Shown here piece by piece: positions 47,591-61,200 of a DNA stretch of 64,000 nt. Made by a program: the position numbers and the translations under genes. Positions within the stretch are counted from its first letter, which is position 1. Each line of letters opens with the position of its first letter. The DNA lies in the NCBI GenBank assembly GCA_028554755.1, contig JAPTOF010000006.1, forward strand, positions 986,501 through 1,050,500. The letters are read 5' to 3'. Under the pieces are notes generated by a model. It was not told the origin of the DNA and did no database searches. It saw nothing but the letters and a program-made list of their open reading frames with translations. The DNA comes from Cordia subcordata (lineage: Eukaryota; Streptophyta; Magnoliopsida; Boraginales; Cordiaceae).

Positions 47591-48944
47591 TTGTGTTTGC
47601 CCATTGTGCTTCTAAGGCCTTATTATCTTTGACCCAAAAAAAAAAAAATAGACTGGAAAATATGAATAATAAAGCTAGTTGGCATCTGCACGGTAAAAAT
47701 TGTGTTTGACCATTGTGTTTCTAACTCCTTAATATCTTTGACCTAAAAAAAGAAAGGGTAAAATGCACCAGACCCCCTGTGGTCTATGATAAGTGCCCAA
47801 CATCCCTTTGTGTTGCCAAAAGTCTCACACTAAGTCGCTATGGTGAGTAAAAGTCTCATATACACCTATTACCGTATAGACTCTATTAACAATGTTAAAA
47901 ATTTATAGTAAAAAAACAGTATTAGCTTTACTTACTTATTCATTTGGAAATAATATTGATAATTATGAAGAAATAGTTCGAATTATGATTCTCATTGAGG
48001 TTGCAGAGATCAAAAAAATTAATCTCATGGAGATAACATAGTCAATTATCTTTAATGTTGACCTATATCAACCATAAGTGGACTACTATGAGTCAAATGA
48101 GAATGATGGCAATTTATTTATTTATTTATTTAAAAAACAAGAACTTGAATTAACCAGAAGGCCATGGACGACAACCACCAATGGTCTATGTAGTTACCTC
48201 AGCGAGATTCCCCATTCTCCCAATCCTAGGCCAACATATTAAAGAATATGTGTCTCTGTGGTCGAAAGCCACACGTGAGATTAGATGGCATCGATGGAGG
48301 GTCTAGCTAGGGCAAATCAAATATTAGTCGCGGGTGGTTGTTGAAGAAGGCAAAGGGAAGAATGAATATTTACTGTTTTCAATTTCACGGCAACGCTTGC
48401 GATTGTGGCTACACCTAGAAGGCTGCGACGGCACTTTATATAGATTCTTCTGATCTTGTACCAGCCATATGCAAATAGTTGCATAAACTTCCACTGTGAT
48501 TAAATTATTTAAGAGTTAAATCTCCAAAGCACTGGACTAGTATGTAGTAATTTGTTTGAATTTGAAAGTTTGAGAATTAGTGTTAAAACTAATTTGGGAA
48601 TTTTCTATTCTTTGTATGTCATCACGTTTGAGAAAGAGTTTTTCTTTTTTTAATTGTTATGCATGTGTTTGACCCAAAAAAAAAAAAAATTGGTTGAACA
48701 AATGGGTAAGGTTATTAAAGTCTTTTTGTTGTAAAATTTTAATACTGTTAGAAGAGTTTAGACAATAAGAGCTACCTTTGGAATTTTTACTTACTACAAG
48801 AGCTTGTTGCGAGACTTTTAACACTATAAGGGGGTGATGTACACTTATAGTAAATCACAGGGAGGTCTGGTGTATTTTACCCAAAAAGAAAAACTCGACA
48901 GGACAATATGAATAATAAAGCAATTTGGCATCTGCATGGTAAAA
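47591..48944. repeat. Tandem repeat of about 109 bp, second unit split by a MULE
   Basis: Unit 1 is 47591-47699 and starts ttgtgtttgcccattgtg. Unit 2 starts at 47700 (ttgtgtttgaccattgtg), is cut at 47755, and resumes at 48892 with gacaatatgaataataaag to the closing ctgcatggtaaaa (48944). Unit 1 is thus a natural reference for the uninterrupted sequence. Confidence 0.75.
47756..48882. mobile_element. Non-autonomous Mutator-like element (1127 bp)
   Basis: Perfect 9-bp target duplication aaaaagaaa at 47747-47755 and 48883-48891. Inverted ends GGGTAAAATGCACCAGACCC (left) and GGGTAAAATACACCAGACCT (reverse of right) extend as related arms of roughly 100 bp or more, both with phrases on 'agtctca/tgagact'. 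The centre (about 48130-48480) is less AT-rich and might be captured DNA, but I recognise no gene in it. Confidence 0.85.
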
Positions 48945-50640
48945 CGGAAGCCTTGTATCCATAAACCGTGTCCGGTCCGACAAAATCGGAGGTGACCGCA
49001 TGAATACACATTGCAAAAATCAAAATGATGTCAACAGAAGGTCACCAAGCGCTACGCCATTTATGCAACTAGGGGTAAAAGTAGAAATTATGTCAATCTT
49101 GACAAAAAAACACACACACACATATATAGGATTTTTTAATGGATGCAATATTGTTCTTGTTAATGTTCATTGTGAGAATATGATAATTGTCCTAATTCAC
49201 TATTATTGGATTTTTTTTTTATAAAATTGTATGTAATGGAAGGAACTAAATGTGAGAAATATGCTATATTGCATGAGAGGAGTATCATTTTCCTTGGCTT
49301 GATTGACATTTTATCAATGTCTTTCGATTTTAGTTATTAGTAAGGCCCGTTTGTTTGCTATAAATAACTTGGTGAAGGGAAAAGTTTAGAAGAGACAATA
49401 TTTTCTTAAAAAATTAAATATTTTTGGTATTTGGGTAGCCGTATTGGTTAAAAAGAAATGGTATGAATTTTGTTTCTCTATCCTATGGCCGGGAAAAAAA
49501 TTCATGTTATAGCTTTAATAGGCAATTTGAAAAGAAAAATATTTAAAACTGTTAGTTAGCTTATATTGCTACTGTTACTTAGATTTGAAAGAAATGAAAT
49601 AATATTGACATATTAGGTCAACTCATGGTTTACGAATTAGGTTATATTTAATGTTAGAATGATTAGATGGTAAATTTCCATATTAGAGGGGTCATTTAAT
49701 AGCTCTTAATGAGTGTAATAACATAATAGTTAAAAAAATTATATATATATATATATATATCATTTGCGACTGAAGATTCAGATAAAAATGACAAAAATAT
49801 TGATTTGTGACTTAAAAGTTATAACTTGAAATTCCTCCCTTAATTGAATTACTAGTATATGCATTAAGACAATTTATAACTTTGAACATGCAATCTTGTG
49901 TAATTATGTCTAAGACAAATTTTTGCTCATAAAAAAATATATATCTGTTTATCATAGACAAATAAAATATCCATTTCCCACAAAAAGACTAGTGACCTAG
50001 TTTCCGATAATTTCATGGCGTGTCGGTCTTATAAGGATAGCAGCCAATGCAAGCAATACACGTTTGAAGTTCAAACGTACCTCTTTGACTTGTCCAAATG
50101 AGAGAAGCGTTGATTTGAAACTAATACCCTTGTGTGAAAGAAAGTTGAAACTATAATTCAAGTATGAGATTCGTTCTTTATTTAACTATTAGAAGTCTCA
50201 TAATTGTAAAAACAGAAGAATTAGGTAAAATGTTATTGTCATTTATTAAAAATATCTGTTTGAATTATATTTGTCCGGGAATATATAATATATTGGTAAT
50301 AATAACACTAAGGTTTTACATGACTTATCATAAGAAAAATTAAGGAAAATGTTACATTGAAGTAGTGAAGTTGAAAACATGATTTGTCTGGACACAGTTA
50401 GTCTAGATTCTTGATGATCACTTATGATAATTATTCATTAATTTAAAAGCCCATACTTGATATGAAGTATAGAAAAGGAAAAGAGAAAAAAGGGAAATAG
50501 AAGTTGGTGGAGGGAGAAGATACGCTTCTCACTGCTTTTCGTCCCATTTAGCGGACAAAGATTAAAAAGGGAGGTTTAAGAGGTGTGCCCAAAGTGTCTC
50601 CCGAATTCTCCGGCGACTCAACCGCCACCTCTGCCGGTGA
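48945..50640. other. Intergenic downstream of the WRKY gene
   Basis: No gene recognised. There is an (at)n run at 49740-49760. A fragment starting ggcccgtttgtttgctata (49345) resembles the end of a foldback element, but its partner was not found. The last 100-200 bp should be WRKY 3' untranslated region. Confidence 0.35.
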
Positions 50641-50644
50641 ACTT

Positions 50645-52085
50645 CTAACGGTCAGCAGCTGAGCTGGAAGGTGTCGAAGGCGGAGACAACAAGCTGCATG
50701 GCAAGTGATCATCTCCAAGAGCAGCCCCACTTGAGCTATTATCAGAAACATTTGTTCCATTGTTGATTTCTTGAAACCTTTTGAAAATATCTTCATCCAT
50801 GAATTCATTAGGTATCAAAATATCATCCTCCTCCTCCTCATCAGACTTCAGCATCCCTATGTCGTCATCTTGAACGTGCTCGCCTTCCATTAAAGGCCTG
50901 TTTCGAGATGGAGAAAAGCTCGAGCCTGAAGCATGTGATGATGAAGAGCATGAAGGTTTCGTACTCGCGGCGAGAATAGTAGTAGTCTTAGTTGTTGTTG
51001 TTGCCGCCGCTCTGGTGTCGCCAGAAGAAGAAGACTTGGTATTATTATTGGCAGGAGAAAACTTGGTCCTGGTGCTGCCGGCGAGAGAGCTCCGGTGGGT
51101 CGGACGTGGGTGGGTGTGCTCTCCGGTGTAAGAGACAATATAAATGTTTGGATCTGTTGGGCTGCGCTCCACCTGTTTTCTTGCTGCGCAGCCTTTGGAA
51201 GTGCTGCATCTGTAGTAGTTTCTGTTTGATCCAATCACATACACACGCACACACATACATATAAGGCAACAAGTCGCTATAGAAAACTCTCGTATTTTGC
51301 TCTGTTATAAAGGACTAAATTTGGAAATTAGAACAAAATCTAAGGGGATGGCCGATAAAGACAAAAAAAACCTTGGATATGGTGAGCCTTTGATTGGTTT
51401 CTGACCGTATTTTCGCCATGCCCATGAATCGGCTGAGAGCTCCTCTTGTGTCATCTGACGAACCATTTTGCTCTGTTGATTTTTCCTGTATACGAAAGCG
51501 AAATTTCTTGTTAAGCCTCCTCAAGATTTCTCTTTTATTTTTTGGAAGGAAAAAAAAATACAGTTAATTATCCAACCTTTTTCTTGGTCGAATGGGCTGT
51601 GGACTTGCTACAGGAAAAGTTACACTAGAAGGATCAAATTGAGCGTTACTGAATTCGAAATCTCGTCCCCATTGTATCCCTTGCTGTTGCTGCTGTGTCG
51701 GTTGTGATTGTCGGGGCAGTTGAGGTTGCAGTTGGTTCTGAAGTTCCTTGCTAATAGTAATGGGGGTTGCCGTGGTGGTGGTAGTGGTGGTTAGGAGCAC
51801 TGGATTGGCGCAAAACTCTCTGCAAATTTCTTCAAACCCTTGAAAAGAATCCTTTTTGTCATCCAAAAGGCCAGGAATAAAGAGTGCTTTATTACCATCA
51901 TTTTGTAAGGTTAAAGAGTCCAAACTAGGAAAAGAATCATCCTCCTTTTCTACGCTGCTGCTGCTGATATTGCTGTTGTTAATGGTGGTTGTGCTTCTTG
52001 TGGTGTTGGTGCTGCTGGTTGCGGTGGTGGCCGCGGCGGCGTTGCAGCTTCTCACCACTGCATACAAATCCCAATCATCAGCCAT
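50645..52085 (-). CDS. WRKY transcription factor, group IIe (WRKY22/27/29-like)
   Basis: A nuclear DNA-binding protein that recognises W boxes (TTGAC); WRKY22/27/29 relatives act in pattern-triggered immunity and stress. Three exons, 52085-51577, 51485-51372 and 51221-50645, join in frame to 399 aa. The domain has WRKYGQK (193-199), followed by PIKGSPYPR, and a zinc finger C213-x5-C219-x23-H243-x1-H245. The intron splitting the Arg codon at PYPR is the position conserved in this group. A basic RPRKRKNQQ stretch lies just before the domain, in the N-terminal half; low-complexity Thr/Ser/Gln runs fill residues 15-45 and 105-140. The C-terminal part is acidic (DEEEEDDIL) and Ser-rich, as in activation regions. 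SLAGSTR after the finger fits the WRKY22/27/29 clade; which member cannot be decided here. Confidence 0.95.
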
Positions 52086-52244
52086 TTATGCACACACACC
52101 CCTCAAACAAAACTTGATCTTTCCTTTGTGTTGTCTGTGTGTTTTCTGTTATATTTGAGTCAACTTGCTTCTGCTACTCTTTTTCTGGTTTGAGCATATT
52201 GGCTGGTGAGAAAGAGGGGGAGGGGAGGGGGCCCCAGGACGGCG

Positions 52245-52248
52245 CTGA

Positions 52249-52282
<34 letters not shown>
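52245..52282. repeat. AT microsatellite in the WRKY promoter
   Basis: (ta)n run about 160-195 bp upstream of the WRKY ATG. It may overlap the core promoter, since a TATA element could be anywhere in it. Likely length-polymorphic. Confidence 0.7.
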
Positions 52283-52287
<5 letters not shown>

Positions 52288-54425
52288 TGTATATATAGAT
52301 CAATATATGAAACTGAAGAGATAAAGAGAGAGAGAAATGAGGGGGTGGACCAGAGATGGATTTGATAATAATTTTATACGTGAGAAAATTTCAAAGGGGT
52401 TTGTTCAATCTTCACCATCTGCAAAGGCCTGATAGCTGTGAAGCGACAAGTGCTTCTTTTTAAAGTAGTGACATGAGATTGGCATCTATGTGATGGCATA
52501 AATAAATAAATAAATAAGCAAATTGCACTTTAACGATTTGACTTTTGTAGAATGTCAAAATGGGGAGATGTTGGCAAACAATATTGATGTAAGAATGTGC
52601 TATTTACTCCATTTTGACATTTTCATGAAATGGCAATGCTGCTTTGGAGCTGGATACGTGGTTTTAATGTTAGGAAACAAGTGTACACTTGGCCACAAAA
52701 CTCGTACTCTTGGTGGAACCTTTTTGGAGTTTCTCATGTTGCAATAACACACCCTCCATTTTGAAGAAATCACCTACCTAGTTGGACTTGGTAGATTTCG
52801 TTAAAATTTGAATTTTTTTAATAATATTATAATATTAATAATAAAATAATGATTTATTCTTTTAATCTGCTTACTATATGATTCATATCATATTTATTAT
52901 AATTACGTTATTATTTTATCATTATTAATCTTTTATTGTAATATCCATGAAATTATGAGGAGATCCAAGATAGAATTTGAACTTTCTAGGTAAAAGCAAG
53001 GTGGAAAAAAGGAATAAAGAGGACTACCAGGAGTAGCTGAAGTAATCAGGCCCACTTTCCACCTTAAAGAGTAAGCATAACGATTTGTTCGGATGCATTT
53101 CTGTGGTGGATTAATGGACGATAATTCTACGCTGAGAATGGTGAGAATTAATTCCTTCTAGGGGTATCTAATTTTACTGTTTTATAGGTATCGTGAAAAA
53201 ATCATAATAATAATATTAATACTGACCCAAAAAAAAAAAAAGAAAGACGAAAATGCAATATTTCATAGCTAGACTAACTTTGAAAGAAAATATGTTTCCA
53301 CACTAAAAAACAGCATAAAGCAATCAATGTCGCATTCTCAAAAACACCCCCACGAAAAGTAATCAACAGCTTTTCCCCGCGGTTAACAAATTTTAGTTTT
53401 TCTTCTTCTTTTTTTTAATAAGAAAACTACTATTGGAATATTTTCTCATAAGGGTTCATATTTCTCTAATTTATCAAACTTGTTTAATTAAAAGAAAAGT
53501 TTAATATACAAAGTCATTGATTAGGAATTGCTATATGTTATTTTTTTTTGTATAGAGCCTTAAATAATAGTTTCTAGTTAACAAAACAAGCAAAATTAAC
53601 GTCAACAAATTATAAACGTAATTACTAGCATTAGTGGGAAGCTATAATAATGTTGCTATAAAATGGTAGCTTATTCACAATTTGTGTCCTCAAATCATAG
53701 TTTTTATGCAATTATCTCAAGCTTTTGTTCAAGATCAAATACATGAGTTTATAATCATAATTGAATTTGTAATTTCACTCAAATTTGTCCTAATAAATAA
53801 TAATAAAACGCCTAACACTTTTGGTGAATAAACTCATGGTGCTAGACTAGCTAATTAAACAACGATAAGTTATCTCACATGTTTTATATTTAACATGTAA
53901 CATCCTAATCAAATAGAAAGTAGTTTTTTAATCATAATATGTTTATGAAATACTAAAACCAAACAAAATCAAACCAAGATCCGAAGAAGTTATTTAAACC
54001 CATGCATCAAGAGTTGTGTTTATGAAATAGTACTACTATAAGCTTTAAATTTTTAGTTCTTCGTATACTCATCAGGTTCTCTTTTTGGCTTAGCTTTCCA
54101 GCTTTTTGATCAGCTAAGAGGCAACGGCCATCAAGATCTACTGTTTTTCCACTTCCAGAAGAAGAATGTAGAATAAGAAGGGTGTTATGAAATCTTAGTG
54201 GCCTTTATGTGTAACAAAAGGTCGTAGGGAAGTGATGGTGGAGTACTCTTTTGTTCCCCAATACGTTGTCATCAAGGATACACGAGCCCGAAAGATTTGG
54301 ATTCTTCATCATAGAGATGCTCTTATATTTGGATATTTTCATCTTGCATGTTGGGTGGTTCTTGATTCATTACTACGCCAGATATTAACTAAAACTAATT
54401 AAATACACCGCATATTATCTTTAGT
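52283..54425. other. Intergenic upstream of the WRKY gene
   Basis: No gene recognised. (aata)n at about 52498-52517. The remainder is AT-rich with no matched repeat. Confidence 0.3.
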
Positions 54426-54429
54426 TTCT

Positions 54430-54665
54430 TGCTGATATAAGCATTATTGTTAGAGTTACGACCTCGTCAAGAAGTTGAAGCAGAACCTTGTCTAGAGCTT
54501 TTTCTATAGATATAAGCATCATTATTAGAGTTACTACCTCAGCCGCTTCGTCTAAAAAGTTTAAGCAAGTGGTGTTTGGTTTGAGCAGCACCTTATCTAA
54601 AAGCTTTTTCTGTTGATATAAGCATTATTTGTTAGAATTACCAACTTGTACACCTCATCCAGAAG
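54430..54665. repeat. Three diverged tandem units of about 80-105 bp
   Basis: The phrase gatataagca(t/c)(t/c)att(a/g)ttagag/aattac recurs at 54434, 54510 and 54616, each followed by a variant of acctcgtc(a/t)a(a/g)aagtt or ctcatccagaagctt. Between them agc(t/a)ttttct also recurs. Non-coding tandem repeat of unknown origin. Confidence 0.55.
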
Positions 54666-55621
54666 CTTACGGTGGTGAGTTTCGAACATGAGATTTTTTG
54701 TTTTTAAATTTTGATAAAATGTTAAGAGTTATTAGCTCATTTAAAAGTTTAGATTTGTAAATATTTATTGCATTAATAATTATATATATTTTAAAAATTT
54801 AAGAAGTGGATTGAGATCTCAAGAGATAGAAAAATGGGTGAACTCATGAATTAAGATTTTGAGTTTAAGTCTTTCTTAGGTCGAATGACGCATATTCTGG
54901 GGCATATCGTACATGCACATATGTCAATTTCGCATTGAATCAGAGAATATGATGAATTATATCACCAACACAAAGTGCGCAATGCGCATTGAAATATATT
55001 TGCCAATCGCGTAGTTAATCGCATATACGTTGGCTGTGCCATTGACTTGGCCCGAATATTTGAGTGAGAACCTATACCATCTCATTGATTGGCAAATGAT
55101 AATGAGAATCTAAATTTAGTCAAAGAATTATTCTTGCTTAAGTTATCAATTTTGTACACGTCTTATATATATATATATATTCGCCCAATTGAACACAGAG
55201 AAGGGTATGTGTTAAATAACAATTAGTGTATCTCTATCGAATCTAAAAATCAAATAAATTTAAGATTTAGTGACAGATTAGTGATAGAAAATGTCTGTCA
55301 ACAGAATACTTGTGCTTGAACAATATATTATTTAGCCTCATTTAACGAAAATTATTTAACAGCGATAAAATATCTTAGATTCTTCTACGGGAGTATCGAA
55401 ATGAGAGATTACAATAATATTTTTGCTCAATGGACAAGAATGCTTTGCGCTAGTCATACGTTGGATATTTGAAATGTTACAGAATGCTTTGAGCTAGTCA
55501 TACGTGGGATGTTTGAAATGTTACGCCATTGTCGGGAGCTTCATATCTTTTGGACAAATGGTGATGAAAAAGGCAGAAGCAGATATCCAAAAATCATTAC
55601 GCGCTAATGGAAGCGTAGGGC
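54666..55621. repeat. Spacer with a 51-bp class tandem duplication
   Basis: No gene. At about 55438-55540 the phrase gaatgcttt(g)(c/a)gctagtcatacgt(t/g)gga is present twice, each copy ending tttgaaatgttac. The rest is AT-rich, with a (ta)n at about 55165-55181. Confidence 0.5.
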
Positions 55622-55842
55622 TAGTTTGGATTGTCTTTTTTCAAAAGCACTTTTTTTAACAGCTTTTGAAAAATAACTTTTTTAGAGAAGTTAAAAATTT
55701 TGACTTTTAAAAAAAGCTATATTTGAATTTTTTTCAGAGTTTCAACTTTTTTGAAAACCAAATCAAATAATTATTGTAAATTTAATGTAACTTTTTCAAA
55801 AAAAAATTATTTTAAAAAAAAAAACTAATCCAAACAGGCTCT
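55622..55842. repeat. Foldback element of the GTTTGGATTG family
   Basis: Left gctagtttggattgtctttttt and right aaaaaaactaatccaaacagg form the inverted ends. The centre contains [23 protein letters not shown] phrases. No frame. Confidence 0.6.
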
Positions 55843-58202
55843 TAATCATTGTAAATTAGGACATTTGAAGATGAGGACCGACTCTATCCCTCTCGGAAAA
55901 AAGTACGTGTCTGATGTCTCCATGCACTTTATTTATGGAGATCCGAAACAAGTTCAAGAATTAACCAAATAATGCACGCACCAAAAGGCCTGCTAAATGA
56001 GTGTTAAAATTAAAAATTTTCGAAAAAAGAAATCTTAGAAAATTGTTTTTAATTACATCATGTAAAAATCATGTTTCTTTTTTCTTGAAATACAATTTTG
56101 TATTTCTTAAGACCTAACATTATCTTCAAAAACTGTTGAGAACTTATCAACTAAAATACAATACCTGTTGTTCAATAGCATCTATCCAAAAGTTTTATTG
56201 CTAAAAGATTTATAGTTGAACAACTAAAATTTCATACTTATGCTCAAAAAAAGCCTTAGGGTTAAAGCCCTTCCAACAGAATGGTTGTTTGATCCTCCTT
56301 CAATTTGGAGCTCATTAATGTGTTTCGATCTAATTCTGTAAACACTAGCATGAATGGTTAACGTATTTTTTTTTAATATTCATTTACTGATTTATTAAAA
56401 GAGGGGAGGGAAAAAAAGTTTACACAGTTACGAGAATTCAGTTAGACATTTGATTGGTTTGGTGCTTTTGTTGGATTATTCTTAAGATCTCTGTCTGGTT
56501 CATAGTTGATGCTCAAGGTTGTCATAATTAGACAAGGCTGTCCAAGCTCTATCTTCTTCGAGCGTGAATTAGACAAAAAGTGGACAGATGCATGGACATC
56601 TAATAACTTGTACAATAAAGGGTTTGTGAAGAGATAAGATGTACTCGATGATGAATGCATCTTGTCATTGCTAGTCAAGTTAAACAAATTTCTTCATAGA
56701 GTTTATCTTTGCTTGTGTGTCCAGATTTGAGATTTGGGTGCGGGCGGGGGGGGATGGGTGTGTGTGCCGGGGGGGGGGGTGAGAAGAACTGGGAAGGCTG
56801 GATGGGTTTGGCAGAAGTGAAAGTGACAGTGAAACAGGAGAGACCTGTTCAGAAGAAAAAGCGTACCATAGTCAACAAAAGAAACTCATCACGTTGCAAA
56901 TATTATAGTGGTTCTAGTGTCATCGCTAAATTGTCAATACACTGAACCAAATAAATCCTCTGACTCGAAAAGCGTAATTATAGATCTCGCAAGTCATGGA
57001 CTTATAAACTGAATACAAATAGATACGTTACATAATTGATTTGAGTCGGCTGCCTTTTTTTTTTTTTTTTAATCTTTTCGGCGTATCTAACACCTTTTTG
57101 TTCCGATATCTAGACGAGAGGGAGAGATCAGAAAGTGCTATTACTGATATCCACTGTGCAGCACCAAGAACTCACCAGAGCAAAGCAATAAGTGCCTCAT
57201 TATCTTCGTTGCTCATTACTTTTAGTTATTAGTGGTTATCTTAGTCAGTTCAAGTCAACGCAGCCATGGAATTCCATGCTTTATCTAAGAGCTCCTATTT
57301 TCTTTCCCCACGTTGGCATCATTGAGTCGCTGCTGTACTCTGATGTAAAGCCAGCGTGTGATCGGCTGAGTGCCACTGGTTCCAAGTCAACACTTTCAAG
57401 AGTCTTGCAATTAAGAAAATAGTTCAATCAATTTTACTCGAATTATTAAAGTATCAAATTTAACCAAACAATTCTGTACAAGAAAAGAAATGAGTTTAAA
57501 ACCTATACATCTTGTGGGTTATAATTATTGAATCCTACAGAAAAGATTATGATGAAAGACACACAGCCTAGTGTTCAAATCTTACAATTATCAGTACTTC
57601 CGGTCAACACCTGGGAGTGAGACAGGCAATCATAGCTAGCAAAAAGCCATTATCCCTATGACAAAAGACAGGTTTGATTATTCTTCCTAGATCAAGACGT
57701 ATATGCGTTAATGCCGAAAGAAGACCCCTGGCAACCTCGAATCTGAATGCTGCCAGAAATAAGGCTCAACACTTAAATGCAGCAACTACGCGCTTGCCTG
57801 GGAAAGTGAAAGAAGAGACTTGGTCGACCCTCTCCATCAACGAACATTAGACAGAATTAGTCTAGCTCAAGCTGAACATTCAATCCTCTACTTCCAAACT
57901 GTTAAGGTTATCCAAGCCTGCAAATCTTGCTCTTTGACCAAGAGTGTTAAATAAGGTCAAAGATGCCGAATACAGCAACATGACAGCCACAAACATCAAA
58001 CTACACATAGAAGATCACAGCCAGTGTGGTTCTCTTAGTTGAGCAAACATTGGCCCATGATATAAGCATAGAGGAAAATGCCAGCTTTAATCAGAAAAGG
58101 CAGGAATACATCAGGATAAAAGCTGAAGTAACTGAAATCAACCACTGTCTTGGATGCATATGAAGACCCAATGATTGAATGATATATCAAAGCTCAAAAG
58201 TT
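55843..58202. other. Intergenic, partly unexplained
   Basis: No gene could be assigned. G-rich runs lie at 56740-56780. The stretches 56780-56945 and 57100-57425 have a more gene-like base composition and modest open frames, but I recognise no domain, start or splice pattern. About 57500-58202 is likely to include the 3' untranslated region of the SWIM-domain gene. Confidence 0.3.
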
Positions 58203-61200
58203 TCATTTCAAACGTGACAACCTCTTCCGCTTTCTGTTCCTTCTACATGCAGCAACATCTTTAGATGTATTTTGGGATGTGGAAGGCAGAGCATGAGTTG
58301 AAAATGGCTTGCCAAAGGATGTTCTATTTTTCTTAGCAACCCATCTCAATGGCATGTTGTTAACCACACTGCCAATATCATTTGAAAGGTTTAGCTCAAC
58401 AAGATTTTGAATTTGATCAAGCATCTGGTGTGTCCAGGCAGTAGAAAGATCCAGTGCGACTGAATCATCCATTGGTCTCTTAGATAGACTTGTCAAAATA
58501 TTTTTAAATGACTGAAACGACATAGAATGTTGATAACCCTGAAGATTTCCACAGATCATATTGACTTTAATGACATGCTTGCAGACGTTTCCTTGCATTG
58601 ACCACTCACAATCACAATGAGCAAATTCAGACCCAGGATTCCACACTAAATGCGTCACATTGCTGTCTTTTTGGCTTAATACCTTAGCAATGAGGTGGTT
58701 CTCATTGTCCAATGTAACAGCACCATCAGGGATTTGCAGTGCTCGATGCCAAGAAGTAGAAGCAATGTATTCTTCCCTTATATTTTGGAAAGAATCACTT
58801 TCATCTGCATACCGATCAAGCCAATAGCTGGAATGCAATTCAGTTGTCAACTTGTGCACTAACCAATCAACTCTTTGCAGCGCACCAAGATGTGAATCAT
58901 CATACAGTCTGACTTTCAGCTTCACATGATATGCCTCTATTGCACCAGACGCCTCCTGACTTGCTAGTGGAAGAGTCATCATTGATGTAAGCCACATTTC
59001 TGCATCAAATTTAGTATATGTTAAAGGTGTGGAAGGAAAGAGGAGACAACAGGTCTCAGTTACATATACTGAATATAAATTTGCAGGAAAACATCTAAAT
59101 GCAGGAAAAAAAATTACATTTTAGTGTTAGGGCAACAAGCTTGTTATAACAGAAGTGGTGACACCCAATCAGCCACTTGTGAGTCTTTACATAATGAGAC
59201 CCATATCGGTTGCCTTGTCAATTCTATGTATAAATGCAGTCAGGTGTCACTTGAATGTTGTTACGTTGATAACACAAAGATTGTTACCCCATCAGCTGAC
59301 ATTTATTAGGCACCTTAAAGTATAAATATTGTAGGAAGGAAGAGGAGAGCCAGTGTGGAAATCAACTAACCAATTTTAGGCACCCATGTGGCCTTGAAAT
59401 ACTGCAGAAAGGCACTCTGATCAACAAAATCCTGAGTAAATTCTTCCAGAGCAGTTAAAGTATCCGTTCCACCCCATATGCCATAAACTATGTCTCCCAG
59501 GCGCCTAAATATCTCACGCTGAATGTCAACACTGCCACATTTCTTGATGATATTTTGTAACCATGATCTACGAATGCGCCAAAGAGAGAAAAGGACAGGG
59601 CAAGAAAACGTCTCCCTGAAAGGCCAAATCAAACCATATTTAGATGATGGTGCGCAGAATCATTTAGATGCCAAAAGAGTCGGAATAGAGGAATTGTACC
59701 TTATGGGATCAACCTCAGTCGCCGCATCATCGATCAGAAACCCATTAACTTTCCATCCTGGATCAACTGAACGTACACGATCTACCAGAGCTTTCATCCA
59801 TTTAGCCACATCAGGCTTGGCAATACTACGGGTGACAATCCATGCAACAGGAAGTGCATGTTGTCTGGAATCAAAGACGAGAAGTGTGCACAAGGGATAC
59901 TGTCATGCAAATAGATGATAAGGTGTTAGTGTCCGATATGCTAGACAAAATTGATACAAAGAGGTAGAGTTAGTACCTTTAGTTTCTTTATTCCGAATGT
60001 TGAATCAGCTGCTATGATACTGCGATGGCCAAAACGAATCATTTGCTGCAACTGCCATTCCGTTTGGATCCCCAAAATGAAGGGATCTGTTTCTGATGTA
60101 TCCTGATACAAGAAAACAGATTTTTTGTTACGTTCCACCCAGAGCCGAATGCTTGCCTGGTCATCTAGATCCAATTCATGTGTAGAGCGTTTAATAATCA
60201 TCCCCAGTTTGTGGACATACTGAGAAGCAAGGCTATTGACAATGGCGTTTGACCCACAATAACGTTGAATCCCCTCAATGTGCTTCTCCAATATATTTTC
60301 CTCAGGAATGCCAAGATATATCATCGACATTGTTTGCTGTTGAATCTCATTGCATATATACGGAATTTTTTTTGCACCAGGACCGATTGCATCTCTGTCA
60401 AGGGGCCCATGACAGACAAAACCAGACTTGTTTACATGGCGCCTATCATTGTATATAATGAGGGCAAGTGATGGACGAGCATAGAGGCGCTTCACTACAA
60501 AATGGCAAGTGCAACCCCTCATGGATTGAGGTCTAGCTGCACGATTCCGTGTATTAAGTCGATATCTTCTGCTAGGTAATATACCCCCGCCTTCTCCGTA
60601 ATTCTCAGGACCAAAGGAGCACCAATAGCTGCAAAGAAAGTCAAAAGAATGACCACGTGCAAAAGTTAGATGTTTTTTCTTGCACGTTATTCTCAGTTCT
60701 CAAGGGAAAGGGGAGGGCAGCAGATATATTGTTATTTCATCAAGTCAAGTTGTGAAGCCACTAGTCAGATAGCCACGGCATCATATGTAATTATGATGTC
60801 TGCACCGATGGTGAATATCATACACATTTTCTACCAGATCTTGCAGATTATGAATCAATTACCACCCTCTTTGACATTGTCAACATAAAAACTTTAACTT
60901 CCTTCCCAACTGTTTCATGTTCAGGCAAAGGTTCATAACCATCTATTACTCCACAACCTTTTAACACATTTCAGCTGTAATCCTGTTATAGATTGATGTA
61001 TAACAAGAAATAACCTGCTATTAAGTTATGCATTGTTGTAGGACACTTTCCCCAATTAATAGAATACCATAAGATCACACTTAACAAATTCGTGTATGTT
61101 AAGTAAGTGGGCACAATACTTTGGAGTTTATAGGGTAAAATGGGGGTAAACCTTTTTCATATGCTAATGGGGGGCGCATGTTTGGTCTGAAGAATTACTG

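Noticed and set aside
49345..49640. Foldback element starting gcccgtttgtttgct
   Set aside because: Only one end is recognisable; no inverted partner.
51856..52158. Leucine/valine-rich plus-strand frame opposite WRKY exon 1
   Set aside because: Complement of the Thr/Ser/Asn-codon repeats of the WRKY gene.
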